NCBI GenBank assembly: GCA_016196825.1
Contig: JACPWY010000020.1
Location: 1 to 46,525, forward strand
Direction: 5' to 3'
Origin: Deltaproteobacteria bacterium
GTDB taxonomy: Bacteria > Bdellovibrionota > FAC87 > UBA2466
DNA: 46,525 nucleotides
Part shown: one piece after another, positions 33,952-44,500 of the stretch
How the letters are laid out: the number at the start of each line of letters is the position of its first letter
How positions within the stretch are numbered: the first letter of the stretch is position 1
Translations under genes and position numbers: made by a program
The notes under the pieces: generated by a model
What the model was told of the DNA's origin: nothing
The model's input: the letters and a program-made list of their open reading frames with translations, nothing else
Database searches by the model: none

Positions 33952-34778
33952 AGCTCTCGAATCCTCATGAGCTCTTCAATGCGGTCGAATGCGAAGACGG
34001 GGCCGTCCTTGCAGATGAAGTGAGGACCATACTGGCAGTGGCCGCAAAACCCGATGGCACATTTCATGTTCCGTTCCAGGGAAATGGAGATATGACTTTT
34101 CGAGACCCCGCGTTTCTCGAGCTCAAAAGCAGTGAATCGCATCATGATTTCAGAGCCGCAAAGGAATGCGCATGTTTTCTCTGGCTCCAGTTTCAGGCGA
34201 GGGATGAGTGTGGTGATGTGGCCGACATGCCCTTTCCAATCGGAGGTGGATTGCCCCACCACCATGTGAATTTCAATGTCATTTTTTTTCCAAACCTCCC
34301 ACTCGTCTTTAAAAAGAAAGTCCTTGGGATCCCGAGCTCCATAAACCAGCGCCACTTTCCCAAACTTTTCTCTCTCTTGAGCGATCGAGTAAAGAATCGG
34401 CCTTAGGGGCGCCATTCCAAGCCCACCCGCCCCGACGACTATGTCTTTTCCTTGGGCTTCTTTGAGCGGCCAAGCGGTTCCGTAGGGACCACGAAGCCCA
34501 AGCGTGTCTCCACGCTTTAATTTCCCAATCGCGTTTGTCACGGCCCCAACCGTTCTAATCGTGTGGGTCACGCGAGACGGCTCGGTGGGACTTCCACTGT
34601 GGGAAATGGGAACCTCTCCTACTCCAAACGCATACAACATGCTGAATTGGCCTGGTTGGAACTTTGTTGGAGTGGAAGAGGATTCAGGGACAAGATCCAA
34701 AGTCACAACATCTGAATTTTCCCAGCTTACTTTCTGCACTCGAAAAGGGAGAGGGCACATGGGGTCAACCAGTTCCAT
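33948..34778 (-). CDS. hydG: Hydrogenase gamma subunit, FAD/NAD(P)-binding oxidoreductase
   Basis: 276 aa. It has an FNR-like fold: a FAD-binding beta-barrel ([20 protein letters not shown], then [14 protein letters not shown]), an NAD(P)-binding Rossmann part ([18 protein letters not shown], then [13 protein letters not shown], then [10 protein letters not shown]) and a C-terminal [2Fe-2S] site (CAIGFCGHC, then FICKDGPVF). It passes electrons between NAD(P)H and the Fe-S subunits. Cofactor preference for NADPH or NADH is not clear by eye. One base separates it from the beta subunit. Confidence 0.9.
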   Translation of the reverse strand: MELVDPMCPLPFRVQKVSWENSDVVTLDLVPESSSTPTKFQPGQFSMLYAFGVGEVPISHSGSPTEPSRVTHTIRTVGAVTNAIGKLKRGDTLGLRGPYGTAWPLKEAQGKDIVVGAGGLGMAPLRPILYSIAQEREKFGKVALVYGARDPKDFLFKDEWEVWKKNDIEIHMVVGQSTSDWKGHVGHITTLIPRLKLEPEKTCAFLCGSEIMMRFTAFELEKRGVSKSHISISLERNMKCAIGFCGHCQYGPHFICKDGPVFAFDRIEELMRIREL

Positions 34779-34779
34779 G

Positions 34780-35889
34780 CTAGCTTTCCGATTTCCGAAT
34801 GGCGTTTGTTTCTTCCGTGATGTCGATCCCGACCGGGCACCAAGTGATACACCGACCGCAACCCACGCATCCAGAAGTGTCGAACTGATCGTGCCAACTC
34901 GCCAGTTTATGAGTCATCCATTGGCGATACCGAGACAGAGGCGAGGATCGAACGCTTCCGCCATGAACATGGGAAAAATCCATTGTGAAACAGGAATCCC
35001 AGTTTCGCCATCTTTCAGCGTGATCGCCAGTCAGATCGGAAGTGTCCTCGACCGTAGAGCAAAAGCAAGTCGGGCAAACGATCGTGCAATTGGCACAGGT
35101 CAGGCAGCGCTGGGCCACCTCCCGCCATCTCGGGTGTTCGTAATTGCGTTGAAGAAGTTCCTTGATCCCTGACGTGTCGAGATGTCTTCCCATTTGCCGG
35201 GCGGCATTGGCCACGCCTTCATCCACTCTTTGCTCTTCTTGGGGAGTGGCAGCTCTGACAGGCAAATGAGCTAAGAGCTCTTGCCCGGTTGGAGTTCCTG
35301 CCTCCAGTACGAACTCGTGCCGTGAAGCCTCTAAAATTTCAGTAATGACCAAATCGAATCCCTTGGTGCAGCGAGGCCCTGTTTTCATGGAGACGCAGAA
35401 GCAGGTGCCGCCGGCCTCTGTGCAATTGGCGGCGATGACAATAAGCCGTGCTCTTTGAGTTTGATAATAGGGATCTTTATGCGTGCCTCCTTGAAAGACC
35501 TTATCTTGCACAAGGATCGCTTGGATCTCGCAGGCCCGAACTCCTAGAAAGGCAAGTTTCTCCTCGGGGAGACTTTCAGTCTCGATTTTGAGAGTTTTCC
35601 CATCGCGATTGGCCTTCCACAAGCGCCTTCGCGGGGGGAAGAGATACTTTTTCCAGGAATGGGGACCGACATTATATCCAAAGAGTGCTTCGTCAGTTCT
35701 GCGCTCCAACCGATATTTTCCGGCTGTCTGTTCATCCGTCCACCCAATCGGGAGATCGGACACTTCCTGGAGGCGGTCATAAATAATTGCGCCGTCTTTG
35801 ATCGTTGGCCCCACAATCGAGTAGCCGAGCTTATTCAACGATTCGAAAAGAGCCCCAAAGTTTTCCCGCGATAAGATTGCCGTTTCCAT
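34780..35889 (-). CDS. hydB: Hydrogenase beta subunit, dicluster 4Fe-4S protein
   Basis: 369 aa from ATG 35889, preceded by GGGG; the frame is open to 36003. Two [4Fe-4S] motifs are present: CxxCxxCxxxC at 262-272, followed by a further CPTCFC pattern, and CxxCxxCxxxC at 341-351 in [14 protein letters not shown]. The N-terminal ~250 residues, with the Cys segments [11 protein letters not shown] and [12 protein letters not shown], match the HydB/AsrA-type domain. It links the flavin subunit to the hydrogenase core. As the first structural gene it defines the start of the hydrogenase unit. The promoter is not obvious; TTGCAA with an AATAGA 17 bases on is a weak candidate. Confidence 0.88.
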   Translation of the reverse strand: METAILSRENFGALFESLNKLGYSIVGPTIKDGAIIYDRLQEVSDLPIGWTDEQTAGKYRLERRTDEALFGYNVGPHSWKKYLFPPRRRLWKANRDGKTLKIETESLPEEKLAFLGVRACEIQAILVQDKVFQGGTHKDPYYQTQRARLIVIAANCTEAGGTCFCVSMKTGPRCTKGFDLVITEILEASRHEFVLEAGTPTGQELLAHLPVRAATPQEEQRVDEGVANAARQMGRHLDTSGIKELLQRNYEHPRWREVAQRCLTCANCTIVCPTCFCSTVEDTSDLTGDHAERWRNWDSCFTMDFSHVHGGSVRSSPLSRYRQWMTHKLASWHDQFDTSGCVGCGRCITWCPVGIDITEETNAIRKSES

Positions 35890-35986
35890 ACACCCCAAAC
35901 CGCCTTGAACTCTGCAAATCGAGTTTTTCTGTCCCAGATTAATCGCTTCCGTCCCTTCACGGAAAGCTCTATTCTCTATTGTTTTT

Positions 35987-36002
35987 GGGTACGGACTTTG
36001 CA
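35987..36002 (+). promoter_or_regulatory. Sigma-54-type promoter of the cyclic-nucleotide-binding gene
   Basis: The plus-strand 16-mer GGGTACGGACTTTGCA matches TGGCACGNNNNTTGCA at every fixed position except the first (G for T) and fourth (T for C), keeping the essential GG and GC with 10-base spacing. A start near 36014 would leave a leader of about 20 bases to ATG 36033. It sits in the divergent gap with hydB. Confidence 0.5.
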
Positions 36003-36032
36003 ACCAAACTAATGAACCCTTGAGTGGAAGTT

Positions 36033-36494
36033 ATGATCACCACGTTAGAGCCAATATTGAGAGAGCATCCCTTTTTTCAGGGCATGGAGGCAGAGAATTT
36101 GGCGTGTGTCACAAGTTGTGCTCAAAACATTCACCAAAAGGACGGGTTCCTTTTTCGCGAGAAAGAGCCGGCGAATCACTTCTATCTGATCCGTGAAGGA
36201 AAGCTCAGCCTCGAAGTGGCCTCTCGCACCGGACCCCTCGTCATTGACACATTGGACGCGGGGGACGTCGTGGGGTGGTCGTGGCTTTTTCCACCCTATC
36301 AGTGGCACTTCGATGCACGAGCGCTGGAGCCGCTCCGAGCAGTAGCTCTCAATGGCAAGTGCCTTCGACAAAAGTGCGAAACCGACACTCGTTTGGGCTT
36401 TGATCTCATGCGACGTTTTTCACGGCTTCTCGTTGAGCGACTTCAAGCGACTCGACTGAGGCTTGTAGAAGCTTATGAGGAAAATAGACAGTAG
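36033..36494 (+). CDS. Cyclic-nucleotide-binding-domain protein without HTH
   Basis: 153 aa from ATG 36033; GTG 36024 would add three residues. Residues about 10-120 form the Crp/Fnr-type effector beta-barrel (HPFFQGMEAENL, FLFREKEPANHFYLIREGKLSLEV and LDAGDVVGWSWLFPP). A single dimerisation-like helix follows and the protein stops. The DNA-binding winged helix is absent, so it is a sensor module rather than a transcription factor. Genes of this type next to group 3b hydrogenases are known in my experience of such loci. The ligand (cNMP or other) is not predictable. Confidence 0.8.
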   Translation: MITTLEPILREHPFFQGMEAENLACVTSCAQNIHQKDGFLFREKEPANHFYLIREGKLSLEVASRTGPLVIDTLDAGDVVGWSWLFPPYQWHFDARALEPLRAVALNGKCLRQKCETDTRLGFDLMRRFSRLLVERLQATRLRLVEAYEENRQ

Positions 36495-36502
36495 GGAACA
36501 AT

Positions 36503-37048
36503 ATGCGAAAGAAGAAGACAAAAGCCGGCGTCGATATCTCCAGCACTTATGGAATGAAATCAAACGCCAAGGGCGCTGCCTGGATCGTAGTGGCCCATCG
36601 AAGCTTGGCGCAGGTATTCGAACATTCAGAGCGGCGAAGTGGTTTGAAAATGGTTCGTGAGTTCCCCTATCCAAAGGGAAGAATGAAGGGGAAGGACCTC
36701 TTAAGCGATCGGCCCGGAAGAAGCTTCGATAGCCACTCTAAGGCAAGAGGCGGACACCAGACGGGAGGTCCACGCCATTCGATGAGCTCCCGGGAATCTC
36801 CGGCAAATCAGGGCATAACAGTTCTAAGTGAGCGTGTTGCCAACTGGTTAGAAACCGCCAGACAGAAGAGCCAGTACGACGAGCTCATTCTCGTTGCGGA
36901 ACCACACTTTTTGGGAAGGCTGAAATCGCACTTCAGTCGGCAAACTACGCGGCTGATCACCGAGGAACGGGAGAAGGACTACTCTTGGCTCAAGAGACCC
37001 CAGTTGGAAAGTCGCCTTCTCTCCCTTTTTCCCGGAAAGCCGTCCTAG
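36503..37048 (+). CDS. Host-attachment/eRF1-like (BaeRF-type) family protein
   Basis: 181 aa. WIVVAHRSLAQVFEHSERRS near residue 27 matches the first strand and helix of the family named host attachment protein, related to the N-terminal domain of archaeal eRF1. DRPGRSFDS (about 70) is its conserved loop, and YDELILVAEPHFLGRLKSHF (about 125) the second conserved segment, closed by KDYSWLKRPQLESRL. Despite its name the family is found in many non-host-associated bacteria, and a translation-related role is suspected. Only eight bases separate it from the cyclic-nucleotide gene, so they probably form an operon. Confidence 0.78.
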   Translation: MRKKKTKAGVDISSTYGMKSNAKGAAWIVVAHRSLAQVFEHSERRSGLKMVREFPYPKGRMKGKDLLSDRPGRSFDSHSKARGGHQTGGPRHSMSSRESPANQGITVLSERVANWLETARQKSQYDELILVAEPHFLGRLKSHFSRQTTRLITEEREKDYSWLKRPQLESRLLSLFPGKPS

Positions 37049-37067
37049 CCAGTCACTGGGTAACTCT

Positions 37068-37595
37068 ATGGAACATCCAATGCCCCGAGCTGAAATCCTC
37101 TTGGTAGACGATGAACCCGGAGACCGTCTTTTAATTAAGAACGCGTTGAACACCACGAGCTGGGTAAAGAGTGTTCGTACAGCGCGCAATCCGCTGGAGG
37201 CAGCCCAGATTCTCTATCGCACGGGTCCGTATGCCAAAGTTTCCCTGCCCAATCTCATTATTTGCGATCTTCACATGCCTCATGGCGGCGGACTATCAGT
37301 ACTGAAATCCCTTAAAACGCACCGAAAGCTCCGCGAGCTTCCTATTGTGATGTTCTCAACCTGTGCTGAGAGCTCTTCCATAGGAGACTGCTATAAAATG
37401 GGGGCCCATATCTACCTACGAAAACCAACGGACGTGACAACTCTCGTCAAAATGATGGAGGAACTTGGTAGCTTTTGGACGAGGGTACACGCAAAAGCCC
37501 AGCTCCCCCTTCGCAAGCGTATGGGGATCTGGTGGCACGACCGGAAACGCGATCTCCTCGGTTTACCGAAAAGCAGTTATTCACGATCTCTCTAA
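37068..37595 (+). CDS. REC-only response regulator (Rcp1-like)
   Basis: 175 aa; ATG 37080 is an alternative start. A receiver domain covers residues about 8-135: acidic pocket VDDE, phosphoacceptor Asp67 in IICDLHMP, the switch Ser/Thr in VMFSTC and Lys119 in YLRKP. A 40-residue basic tail (HAKAQLPLRKRMGIWWHDRK) follows with no output domain. Such stand-alone receivers act in phosphorelays or bind partner proteins. The histidine kinases directly downstream on the other strand are obvious partners. It overlaps the convergent kinase gene by four bases. Confidence 0.88.
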   Translation: MEHPMPRAEILLVDDEPGDRLLIKNALNTTSWVKSVRTARNPLEAAQILYRTGPYAKVSLPNLIICDLHMPHGGGLSVLKSLKTHRKLRELPIVMFSTCAESSSIGDCYKMGAHIYLRKPTDVTTLVKMMEELGSFWTRVHAKAQLPLRKRMGIWWHDRKRDLLGLPKSSYSRSL

Positions 37596-38767
37596 TGGGT
37601 TGTCCCATTTTTCTGGTTATTGGTAGGAATAGTGAAGAAAAAAGTGGATCCTTTGCCAGGTTTAGACTCCACCCAGATTCGACCCCCATGGCGTTCCGCG
37701 ACGCGCCTACAAATGGCAAGGCCGATCCCACTCCCATCAACTTCCTCGCAACTGTGCAGACGATGAAAGAGCTGAAAAATCTTTTCGTAAGAATCTTTCG
37801 GTATTCCGGGCCCATTGTCCGAGACGTAAAAACGCCATTCATTTCCCGATAGGGTGGCACCTACGCCAATCACGGGTCGCTTCGAACCACGATACTTGAT
37901 GGCGTTTTGAATCAGGTTCTGAAAGCACTGAGAAAGCTGGGTGGGATCTCCCGTGATGATCGGAAGTTCGGTTTTCTCGACCCTGCCCTGCGCCTCTTCT
38001 AGTGATGCCTTTAAATCTTGCAGGACATTTGAAAGAATCGAATTCACGTCCACGTCTTCACACTTCATCTGCCGATTGCCAGCTTTGGCATAGAGAAGGA
38101 GATCGTTTATCAAACTGCTCAGTCGGTTCGATCCGGTGACAGCGAACCGGAGATACTCACCCACATCGGCATCGAGATTCCCGCGGTATTTGTTCTCAAT
38201 AAGGCTCAGGTACATTGAAATCGTGCGGAGAGGAGCTTTGAGATCGTGCGATGCTACCGATGTAAACTGTTCTAGATCGTGGTTAAGGACACGCAACTCT
38301 CTGAGAGAAACTTCCAGTTTTGCATTGACCTGAAAGAGCGCTGAATTCAGTTTCTCCAGCTCTACGGTCTTTTGTCCCAACTCCTCTTTTTGGCGGTAAA
38401 GCTCAAGAAACGCCCTCACTTTGGAGCGCACCACGCTCGGCTGGAGCGGTTTAAAAAGATAATCGACCGCTCCGAGCTCGTATCCCTGGGAAACGTACTT
38501 TTCCTCTTTATTAATAGCCGTGACAAAAATAATGGGGATGTGCCCGGTTTTTCGATTCTGACGGATGAGGCTGACCGTTTCAAACCCGTCCATCTCTGGC
38601 ATCTGGACATCCATTAGAGTCACAGCAACTTCCTTATCGAGCAACAAAGCCAAGGCCTCATTTCCGGAATTGGCGGTAATGATATTGGCGTCTTCCTCAC
38701 GAAGAAGGCCTTCCAAGGCCAGCACGTTTTCGGGTTTGTCATCGACGATCAGTATGTTCGGTTTCAT
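37592..38767 (-). CDS. REC-histidine kinase protein (391 aa)
   Basis: An N-terminal receiver (Asp53 in LMDVQMPEMDG, Lys in YLFKPL) is joined by a coiled coil (about 125-165) to a HisKA dimerisation domain (His174 in VASHDLKAPLRTI) and a HATPase domain (about 280-385, N-box LIQNAIKYRG, G-box DNGPGIP and GSGIGLAICRRV). No transmembrane segment, so it is a cytosolic response-regulator-controlled kinase. It is the last gene of the signalling operon and overlaps the previous gene by ATGA. The SHDLKAP form of the H-box is that of phytochrome-like kinases. Confidence 0.9.
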   Translation of the reverse strand: MKPNILIVDDKPENVLALEGLLREEDANIITANSGNEALALLLDKEVAVTLMDVQMPEMDGFETVSLIRQNRKTGHIPIIFVTAINKEEKYVSQGYELGAVDYLFKPLQPSVVRSKVRAFLELYRQKEELGQKTVELEKLNSALFQVNAKLEVSLRELRVLNHDLEQFTSVASHDLKAPLRTISMYLSLIENKYRGNLDADVGEYLRFAVTGSNRLSSLINDLLLYAKAGNRQMKCEDVDVNSILSNVLQDLKASLEEAQGRVEKTELPIITGDPTQLSQCFQNLIQNAIKYRGSKRPVIGVGATLSGNEWRFYVSDNGPGIPKDSYEKIFQLFHRLHSCEEVDGSGIGLAICRRVAERHGGRIWVESKPGKGSTFFFTIPTNNQKNGTTH

Positions 38768-40077
38768 ACACGCTCCTCTCTTTCGAGCGATCTGTGCTTT
38801 TCTAGAGGGCCTTCACTGTCCAAGGAGGTGCCTTCATAGGCGCCTGGATCGAAGGTAAGGCTGAAAGCACTTCCTTGCCCTGGCTCGCTTTCGATGAGTG
38901 TCACGTCTCCCCCCAGAGCACGGGCAAACCTTCGAGAAAGCGCAAGACCCAGCCCCGTACCGCCATATTCTCGCGAGATGGACGCCTCTGCCTGAACAAA
39001 CGGCTGGAAAAGTTGAGTTCTCGCTTCGGTTGAGATTCCGCAGCCGGTATCCTCTACAAGAATCTCGAATAGCGCGCCCCGATCGCTCGTCGGCCTTAAC
39101 AAACGGGCCGAAATATCAACGGATCCCCTTGAGGTAAACTTGATCGCATTTCCGATAAGGTTTGTGAGGATTTGTTTCAATCGAGTGGGATCGGATTCCA
39201 CTCGAGCTGGAATCTGCCCCAGCGGCTGGATACCCAATTTCAATCCTTTGTCGGTAGCTTTGGGTGACAGCAGGGAAACCGTATCTTCGATGCAGCGATA
39301 CGGCGAAAACTTCATCTGCTCAATCTTGAGCATCCCTGCTTCTACCTTGGAAAGATCCAAGAGATCGTTAATCAGAGCGGTGAGCGTCTGCGAAACACTG
39401 TGGATCTTGTTTATATAGGTCTTTCTTGCCGCCTTGTCGTCGCTGTAGGTCGCCACCATCTCCGAATAGCCGATAATGGTTGCCAGGGGATTGCGTATTT
39501 CGTGCGTCATGATGGCGAGAAACTCAGATTTTGCCCGATTGGCTTTATCCGCTGACTCTTTGGCAACCTGCAATTCTTCATTGGAGGATTCCAGCTGCGT
39601 CTTATATAGGTTCAACTGACAATTCAGCGCTTCTAGCTCTCGGCTCCGTTCCGCCAAGAGCTCTTGCTTTCGGTAAAGCTCTACGAATACGCGCACCTTG
39701 CTCCGAACAATATCATTGTCCAAGGGCTTAAGGAGGTAGTCGACGGCACCTACGCCATACCCTTTGAAAGCACTGGCTTCTCGGCTTGCCGTTACGAAAA
39801 TGATAGGCGTGTGCTGTGTACGACGGCTCTCCCGAATGAGCTTCGCTGTCTCAAACCCATCCATCACAGGCATCTTCACATCGAGAAGAACAACCGCAAA
39901 GTCAACTTCGAGAAGCAAAGCCAAGGCTTCGTTACCGGAAGAGGCTTTCAGGATCTCGATGGAAGGATCTTTGAGGATCGCCTCCAGGGACAGAAGATTA
40001 CCTAGCTTGTCATCGACAAGAAGAATCTTAGGTCTTGTCGCCGTCTCGATGCTATTCCTAGATGTATTCTCGGTCAT
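38764..40077 (-). CDS. REC-histidine kinase protein (437 aa)
   Basis: A receiver domain (Asp66 in VLLDVKMPVMDG) is followed by a coiled coil, HisKA (His191 in MTHEIRNPLATIIGY) and HATPase (about 295-415, NLIGNAIKFT, DTGCGIS and GGTGLGLALSRR). The layout and receiver sequence closely parallel the downstream 391-aa kinase, suggesting an old duplication with divergence of the kinase half. It is cytosolic. The start overlaps the cheB stop and the end overlaps the next kinase, four bases each. Confidence 0.9.
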   Translation of the reverse strand: MTENTSRNSIETATRPKILLVDDKLGNLLSLEAILKDPSIEILKASSGNEALALLLEVDFAVVLLDVKMPVMDGFETAKLIRESRRTQHTPIIFVTASREASAFKGYGVGAVDYLLKPLDNDIVRSKVRVFVELYRKQELLAERSRELEALNCQLNLYKTQLESSNEELQVAKESADKANRAKSEFLAIMTHEIRNPLATIIGYSEMVATYSDDKAARKTYINKIHSVSQTLTALINDLLDLSKVEAGMLKIEQMKFSPYRCIEDTVSLLSPKATDKGLKLGIQPLGQIPARVESDPTRLKQILTNLIGNAIKFTSRGSVDISARLLRPTSDRGALFEILVEDTGCGISTEARTQLFQPFVQAEASISREYGGTGLGLALSRRFARALGGDVTLIESEPGQGSAFSLTFDPGAYEGTSLDSEGPLEKHRSLEREERV

Positions 40078-40727
40078 GCCTGTCTCCTCTGCCCGACAAC
40101 GGTCAACAGAGCTGGGGCGATCTTCTCAAGCGGAAGCACAAAATCAACCGAGGTCGCTTCGAGAGCTGCCTTCGGCATCGCGTCATACTCCGCAGTATTT
40201 GGGTCTTGAACTATAGCAGTTCCTCCGTTGGCCTTGATGAATTTAAGGCCTTCTGCTCCATCTTTATTGGCGCCCGTAAGAACGATGCCGATGAGCCGCG
40301 ATTCGAACACTTCACTTGCACTTTCGAATAGGACATCAATCGACGGCCGCGCAAAATTCACCCTTTCATCTACGGACAGCGAAAGCGTACGATCGCACTC
40401 CACAAGCAGGTGGTAATTGGGAGGCGCCAGATAAGCCACGCCGGCATTTATGGGCTCCTTATCGATTCCTTCTTGGACTTGGATCTGACACTTCTCCTGC
40501 ATCAGAGTTACCGAAAGAGAGTTCATGTCCGGGTGGATATGCTGCGCCACTAGTATGGGGAGAGGAAAAGAAGCCGGCAAGGAAGACAAGATGAGCCCTA
40601 TCGCTCTTAAGCCACCGGCAGACGCACCTATCACAATGGCGTCGGCTTGGATGTCTTTTTGGATTCCTGGCGGAAGAAGGGATTTATGAGTTCCCTTACC
40701 CCGTTTTTTTTCTAAAGATTCTTTCAT
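40074..40727 (-). CDS. CheB-type methylesterase domain protein (no receiver)
   Basis: 217 aa from ATG 40727; the frame is open further into cheR. The catalytic triad is visible: Ser36 in GASAGG, His63 in AQHIHPD and Asp156 in TGANKDGAEG. The usual N-terminal receiver that controls CheB in chemotaxis is missing. CheB removes methyl groups from glutamate side chains of receptors. No chemoreceptor or cheA/cheW is in the window, so it may act on a kinase of this operon instead. It overlaps the end of cheR by 32 bases. Confidence 0.88.
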   Translation of the reverse strand: MKESLEKKRGKGTHKSLLPPGIQKDIQADAIVIGASAGGLRAIGLILSSLPASFPLPILVAQHIHPDMNSLSVTLMQEKCQIQVQEGIDKEPINAGVAYLAPPNYHLLVECDRTLSLSVDERVNFARPSIDVLFESASEVFESRLIGIVLTGANKDGAEGLKFIKANGGTAIVQDPNTAEYDAMPKAALEATSVDFVLPLEKIAPALLTVVGQRRQA

Positions 40728-41568
40728 TTTCGCGAACCACCTCGAAATCCCTTCGATGACTCGACAATAGCAGGCTTTCCTTTGCTCCCAGACACAGAAA
40801 CCCCCTTCGACCCAAGCTCTGGTGAAAAATGCTGAGTGCTCTGTCCTGTAAAGTCCGGTTGAAATAGATGAGGACATTCCGGCAGATGACTATTTGAACT
40901 TCCGAGAAAACTCCGTCGGTCGCAAGGTTGTGCTCCGAGAAGACAATATTTCTTCGGAGTGACTTATCCATAAGAACCGAATCGTAACGGGACGTGAAAT
41001 ATTGGGAAAACGGTCCTTTTCCTCCCGCCCTATGGAATTGGGCCGCATATTGCTTGATGAGCTCGGTTGGGTAGACTCCGCGCCTCGCCTGCTCGAGCGC
41101 CGTGGCATTAAAATCGGTCGCATAAATAAGTCCTCGGTCGAGGATCCCTTCTTCCTGTAGAAGAATGGCAAGGCTATAGGTCTCCTGTCCCGTCGAACAC
41201 CCCGCCTGCCAAATCTTGAAACTGGGGTAGGTCTTAAGGACCGGCACGACCTCGTCTCTGAAGGCCATGAAGAAAGCGGGATCGCGAAACATCTCCGTCG
41301 TCGTAATAGAAAGATCGAGCAGGATCGTGTTAAAGAATTGGCGGTTCTTTAAGGTCTTCGCCTCGAGATCCCCAAAGTCATCAATCCCCGAGAGCATCAG
41401 TCTGTGCCGCAACCGACGTCGCAACGACGCATGAGAGTAATTGCGAAAGTCATACCCGTACTTGTCAAACACCTGATCTAGAAACCTTTGGAGCTCCCGA
41501 TCGGGAATATGGGCGGGAGCTTTGAGGTGGACTGCCATGTCGTTCATAATCTCGGCTCGGTTGTTCAT
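40696..41568 (-). CDS. CheR-type protein-glutamate methyltransferase
   Basis: 290 aa from ATG 41568, overlapping the upstream kinase stop by ATGA. The N-terminal helical domain (YGYDFRNYSHASLRRRLRHR) and the SAM-binding core (IWQAGCSTGQETYSLAILL, YATDFNATALEQAR and VICRNVLIYF) are complete. CheR adds methyl groups to glutamates of receptor proteins using SAM. There is no TPR tail. CheR-CheB pairs next to multi-domain kinases outside chemotaxis operons are a known arrangement in stress-sensing systems. Confidence 0.9.
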   Translation of the reverse strand: MNNRAEIMNDMAVHLKAPAHIPDRELQRFLDQVFDKYGYDFRNYSHASLRRRLRHRLMLSGIDDFGDLEAKTLKNRQFFNTILLDLSITTTEMFRDPAFFMAFRDEVVPVLKTYPSFKIWQAGCSTGQETYSLAILLQEEGILDRGLIYATDFNATALEQARRGVYPTELIKQYAAQFHRAGGKGPFSQYFTSRYDSVLMDKSLRRNIVFSEHNLATDGVFSEVQIVICRNVLIYFNRTLQDRALSIFHQSLGRRGFLCLGAKESLLLSSHRRDFEVVRENERIFRKKTG

Positions 41569-44500
41569 ACCCGTCGGTTCATCCACACCCGAAGCAGTGT
41601 CATAAGCTGATCCACGTCTACGGGCTTGGGAATATAATCATTCGCTCCAGCCAAAAGGCACTTTTCCCTGTCTTCCTTCATCGCTTTCGCGGTTAAGGCA
41701 ATGACGGGAAGATTCCTAAAGCGATTTTGTTTGCGAATTTCCTGAGTAGCCTCATACCCATCCATTTCCGGCATCATGATGTCCATCAGCACAGCATGAG
41801 TATCGGGTTCCTCCTCCAAACGAGAGAGCGCCTGTTTGCCGTTCTTTGCCACCGAGACACTCAAGCCCCGATCTTCAAGAGTCTTGGTCAACGCGTAGAC
41901 ATTTCGCATGTCATCGTCGACCACCAGAACTTTCTTGCCCTCGAACACTTCGTTCCTGAGCTTCACTAAAATTTGGCGCTTTTCCTGCGGCAGATTCCCC
42001 TCAACACGGTGAAGAAAAAGCATGGCTTCGTCGAGAAGTCTCTCGGGCGAACGAGCGCCCTTGATGATGATGCTCTTGGAATACAGTTGGAGTTGCTCCT
42101 CTTCCTCGCGTGTCAAATCCCGCCCTGTGTACACAATGATCGGCGGGGGAATCATCGTCTTGTCTTGAGCAATCTGCTCGAGAAGCTCGAAGCCGGAATA
42201 GTCAGGAAGGCCCAGATCCATGATGATGCAATCGGGTTTCTCCGTTTGAACGTAATCATGGGCTGCTCCGGCCGTGCCAACAACCGTGGTGTGAACGTCG
42301 CCATTGCCTATGAGTTTTGCGATGGCTTCCCGCTGGGCCTTGTTGTCCTCAACGATAAGAAGTTTCTTAAACTTCTTGGTCGTTAGGTTTTCAATGCGCT
42401 CGAACGCTTGAGCCAGAGTTTCCTGAGAGATGGGCTTTTTGAGAAATCCAATCGCCCCCTGCTGCAGGGCTGGCTCGATGTGATCTTCTGAGATTGAGAT
42501 AATATGAACTGGAATATGGCGTGTTTTGGGATCCGCTTTCATCCGCTCCAGAACTTCGAAACCATGTATTCCTGGGAGTCTCAGATCGAGTAACACACCG
42601 TGAATGGAGTAGTGCTTAAGAAGCGCTAGGCCTGTCTCTCCATCCTCGGCAACAATACCCTTAAGGCCCCTCTCGTGAGCGAGTTTCATGAGAATGCGAG
42701 CAAATTTGAGATCGTCATCAATGATCAGGAGCACCCGATCCGTGGGAGTGAGATCTGTTCTATCATCCGGTATGGGCGATTCGGATACCTGTTTGGGATG
42801 TACAGGCGGCACTTGGGGCCGAGGGAGCACTTCTCGGTTTGCCTCTTGCGCTGCGGGGCGATTTTCACCTGTGGCTTTTTCTTTTTCCTTCGACCAATGC
42901 TCGGGCGAATAGAGCGTGAATGTTGTCCCCTTTTCTTCTTCGGAGGTGAGTCGGATCTCTGCTCCCAGTAGACTGGCAAGCTCTCGAGAGATAGTCAGCC
43001 CTAACCCTGTTCCTCCGTACTTTCGGGAAGTCGTCCCATCCATCTGACAAAAGGCATCAAAGATTACCTCTTGCTTTTCCTTTGGAATTCCAATGCCCGT
43101 ATCTGACACGGCAAATGCGATGGGATTCCTAATCGGTTCCAGATTCATTGACTTAACTTCAGTAACGTCCGGGCGATAAATCCGTAACTTTACGCCACCC
43201 TTTTGGGTAAATTTGAACGCATTCGAAAGAAAGTTCCTTAAGATCTGGTCGAGGCGCGCTTTATCGGTAACGAACGTCTGAGGCAATCCGTCCGTAAGCT
43301 CCACTTCGTAATCGAGCTTCCTTTCCTTTGCCACCACTTTGAACGTCTGCTCCAGGGAATGGCCCACTTCACTGAGGGCTATCTTCTCCGGATGAAGCGA
43401 TAGCTTTCCCGCTTCCACCTTGGAGAGATCGAGAATGTCGTTAATGAGGTTGATGAGGTCAGTCCCCGATGAATGAATTGTTTCAGAGAACTCGACCTGT
43501 TCCTTGGACAGTGTTCCACCCTTGTTCTCCGAAAGCAGCTTGGCGAGGATAAGAATACTATTAAGGGGTGTGCGAAGCTCGTGAGACATGTTCGCAAGAA
43601 ACTCAGATTTATACTTGCCCGACTGCTGAAGCTCTCGCGCCTGCTCGATGAGATTTCCCTGCGCTCGAGCCAGCTCTTCATTTTTCTTGTGCAGATCTTC
43701 TCTCTGCTCCTGAAGCGCTTTGGATCGCTCCTCAAGCTCTTCATTGATCTGTTGCAATTCTTCTTGCTGACCCTGAAGGCGGGATTCTGATTGCTTGAGT
43801 GCCTTGGTCTGTTCTTCGAGCTCTTCATTCGTTGTTCGAAGCTCTTCTTGTTGTACTTGGAGTTCTTCCGCCTGCCGTTGGGTTTCCTCAAGAAGTTCCT
43901 GGACCCGCCTTGACTTAGAGGAACGGATTCCTACGCCAATGCTTTCAGCTACCCCGGCGAGAAACTCTTCTTGTCGGGATGTGAACTCAGAAAGACTCGC
44001 AAGCTCCAAAACCCCTTCAACTTTTCCTTCACAGGTGATGGGAACCACGAGAAGACTACCCGGTACAGTATCCCCAAGCGCAGAGGAGACTTTGATGTAA
44101 TCTTGTGGAACTGCTTTAAGGTGTACGGTCTTTATCTGCTTTGCCGCTTGCCCGATGACTCCTTCTCCAAATTGGAAGGTTTCTTTGCCATTGCTAATCG
44201 AATAAGCATAGGTCGCTGTTCGCGTGAGCGTCCCATCTTGACTTGCGTAGAGCGCGCCAATTTGAGCATTCACATATTCGCAAAGAAAGGTAAGGGCGCT
44301 TTGGCAGATCTCGGGAACCGATAATTCCCCCCGCAAGTGGTTTGCCAGTAACGCCTGGCCTTCGCGCGACCAAACCTGTTCCGTGAGCGCTTCGTTCGAT
44401 TTTTTGAGCTTTTCCTCGGCAGCTTTGAGGACCGAGATATCGCGAATAATTCCCGTGAAACGCCGTTCATTGCCCTGAATAAACTCGCCGACGGAGAGAA

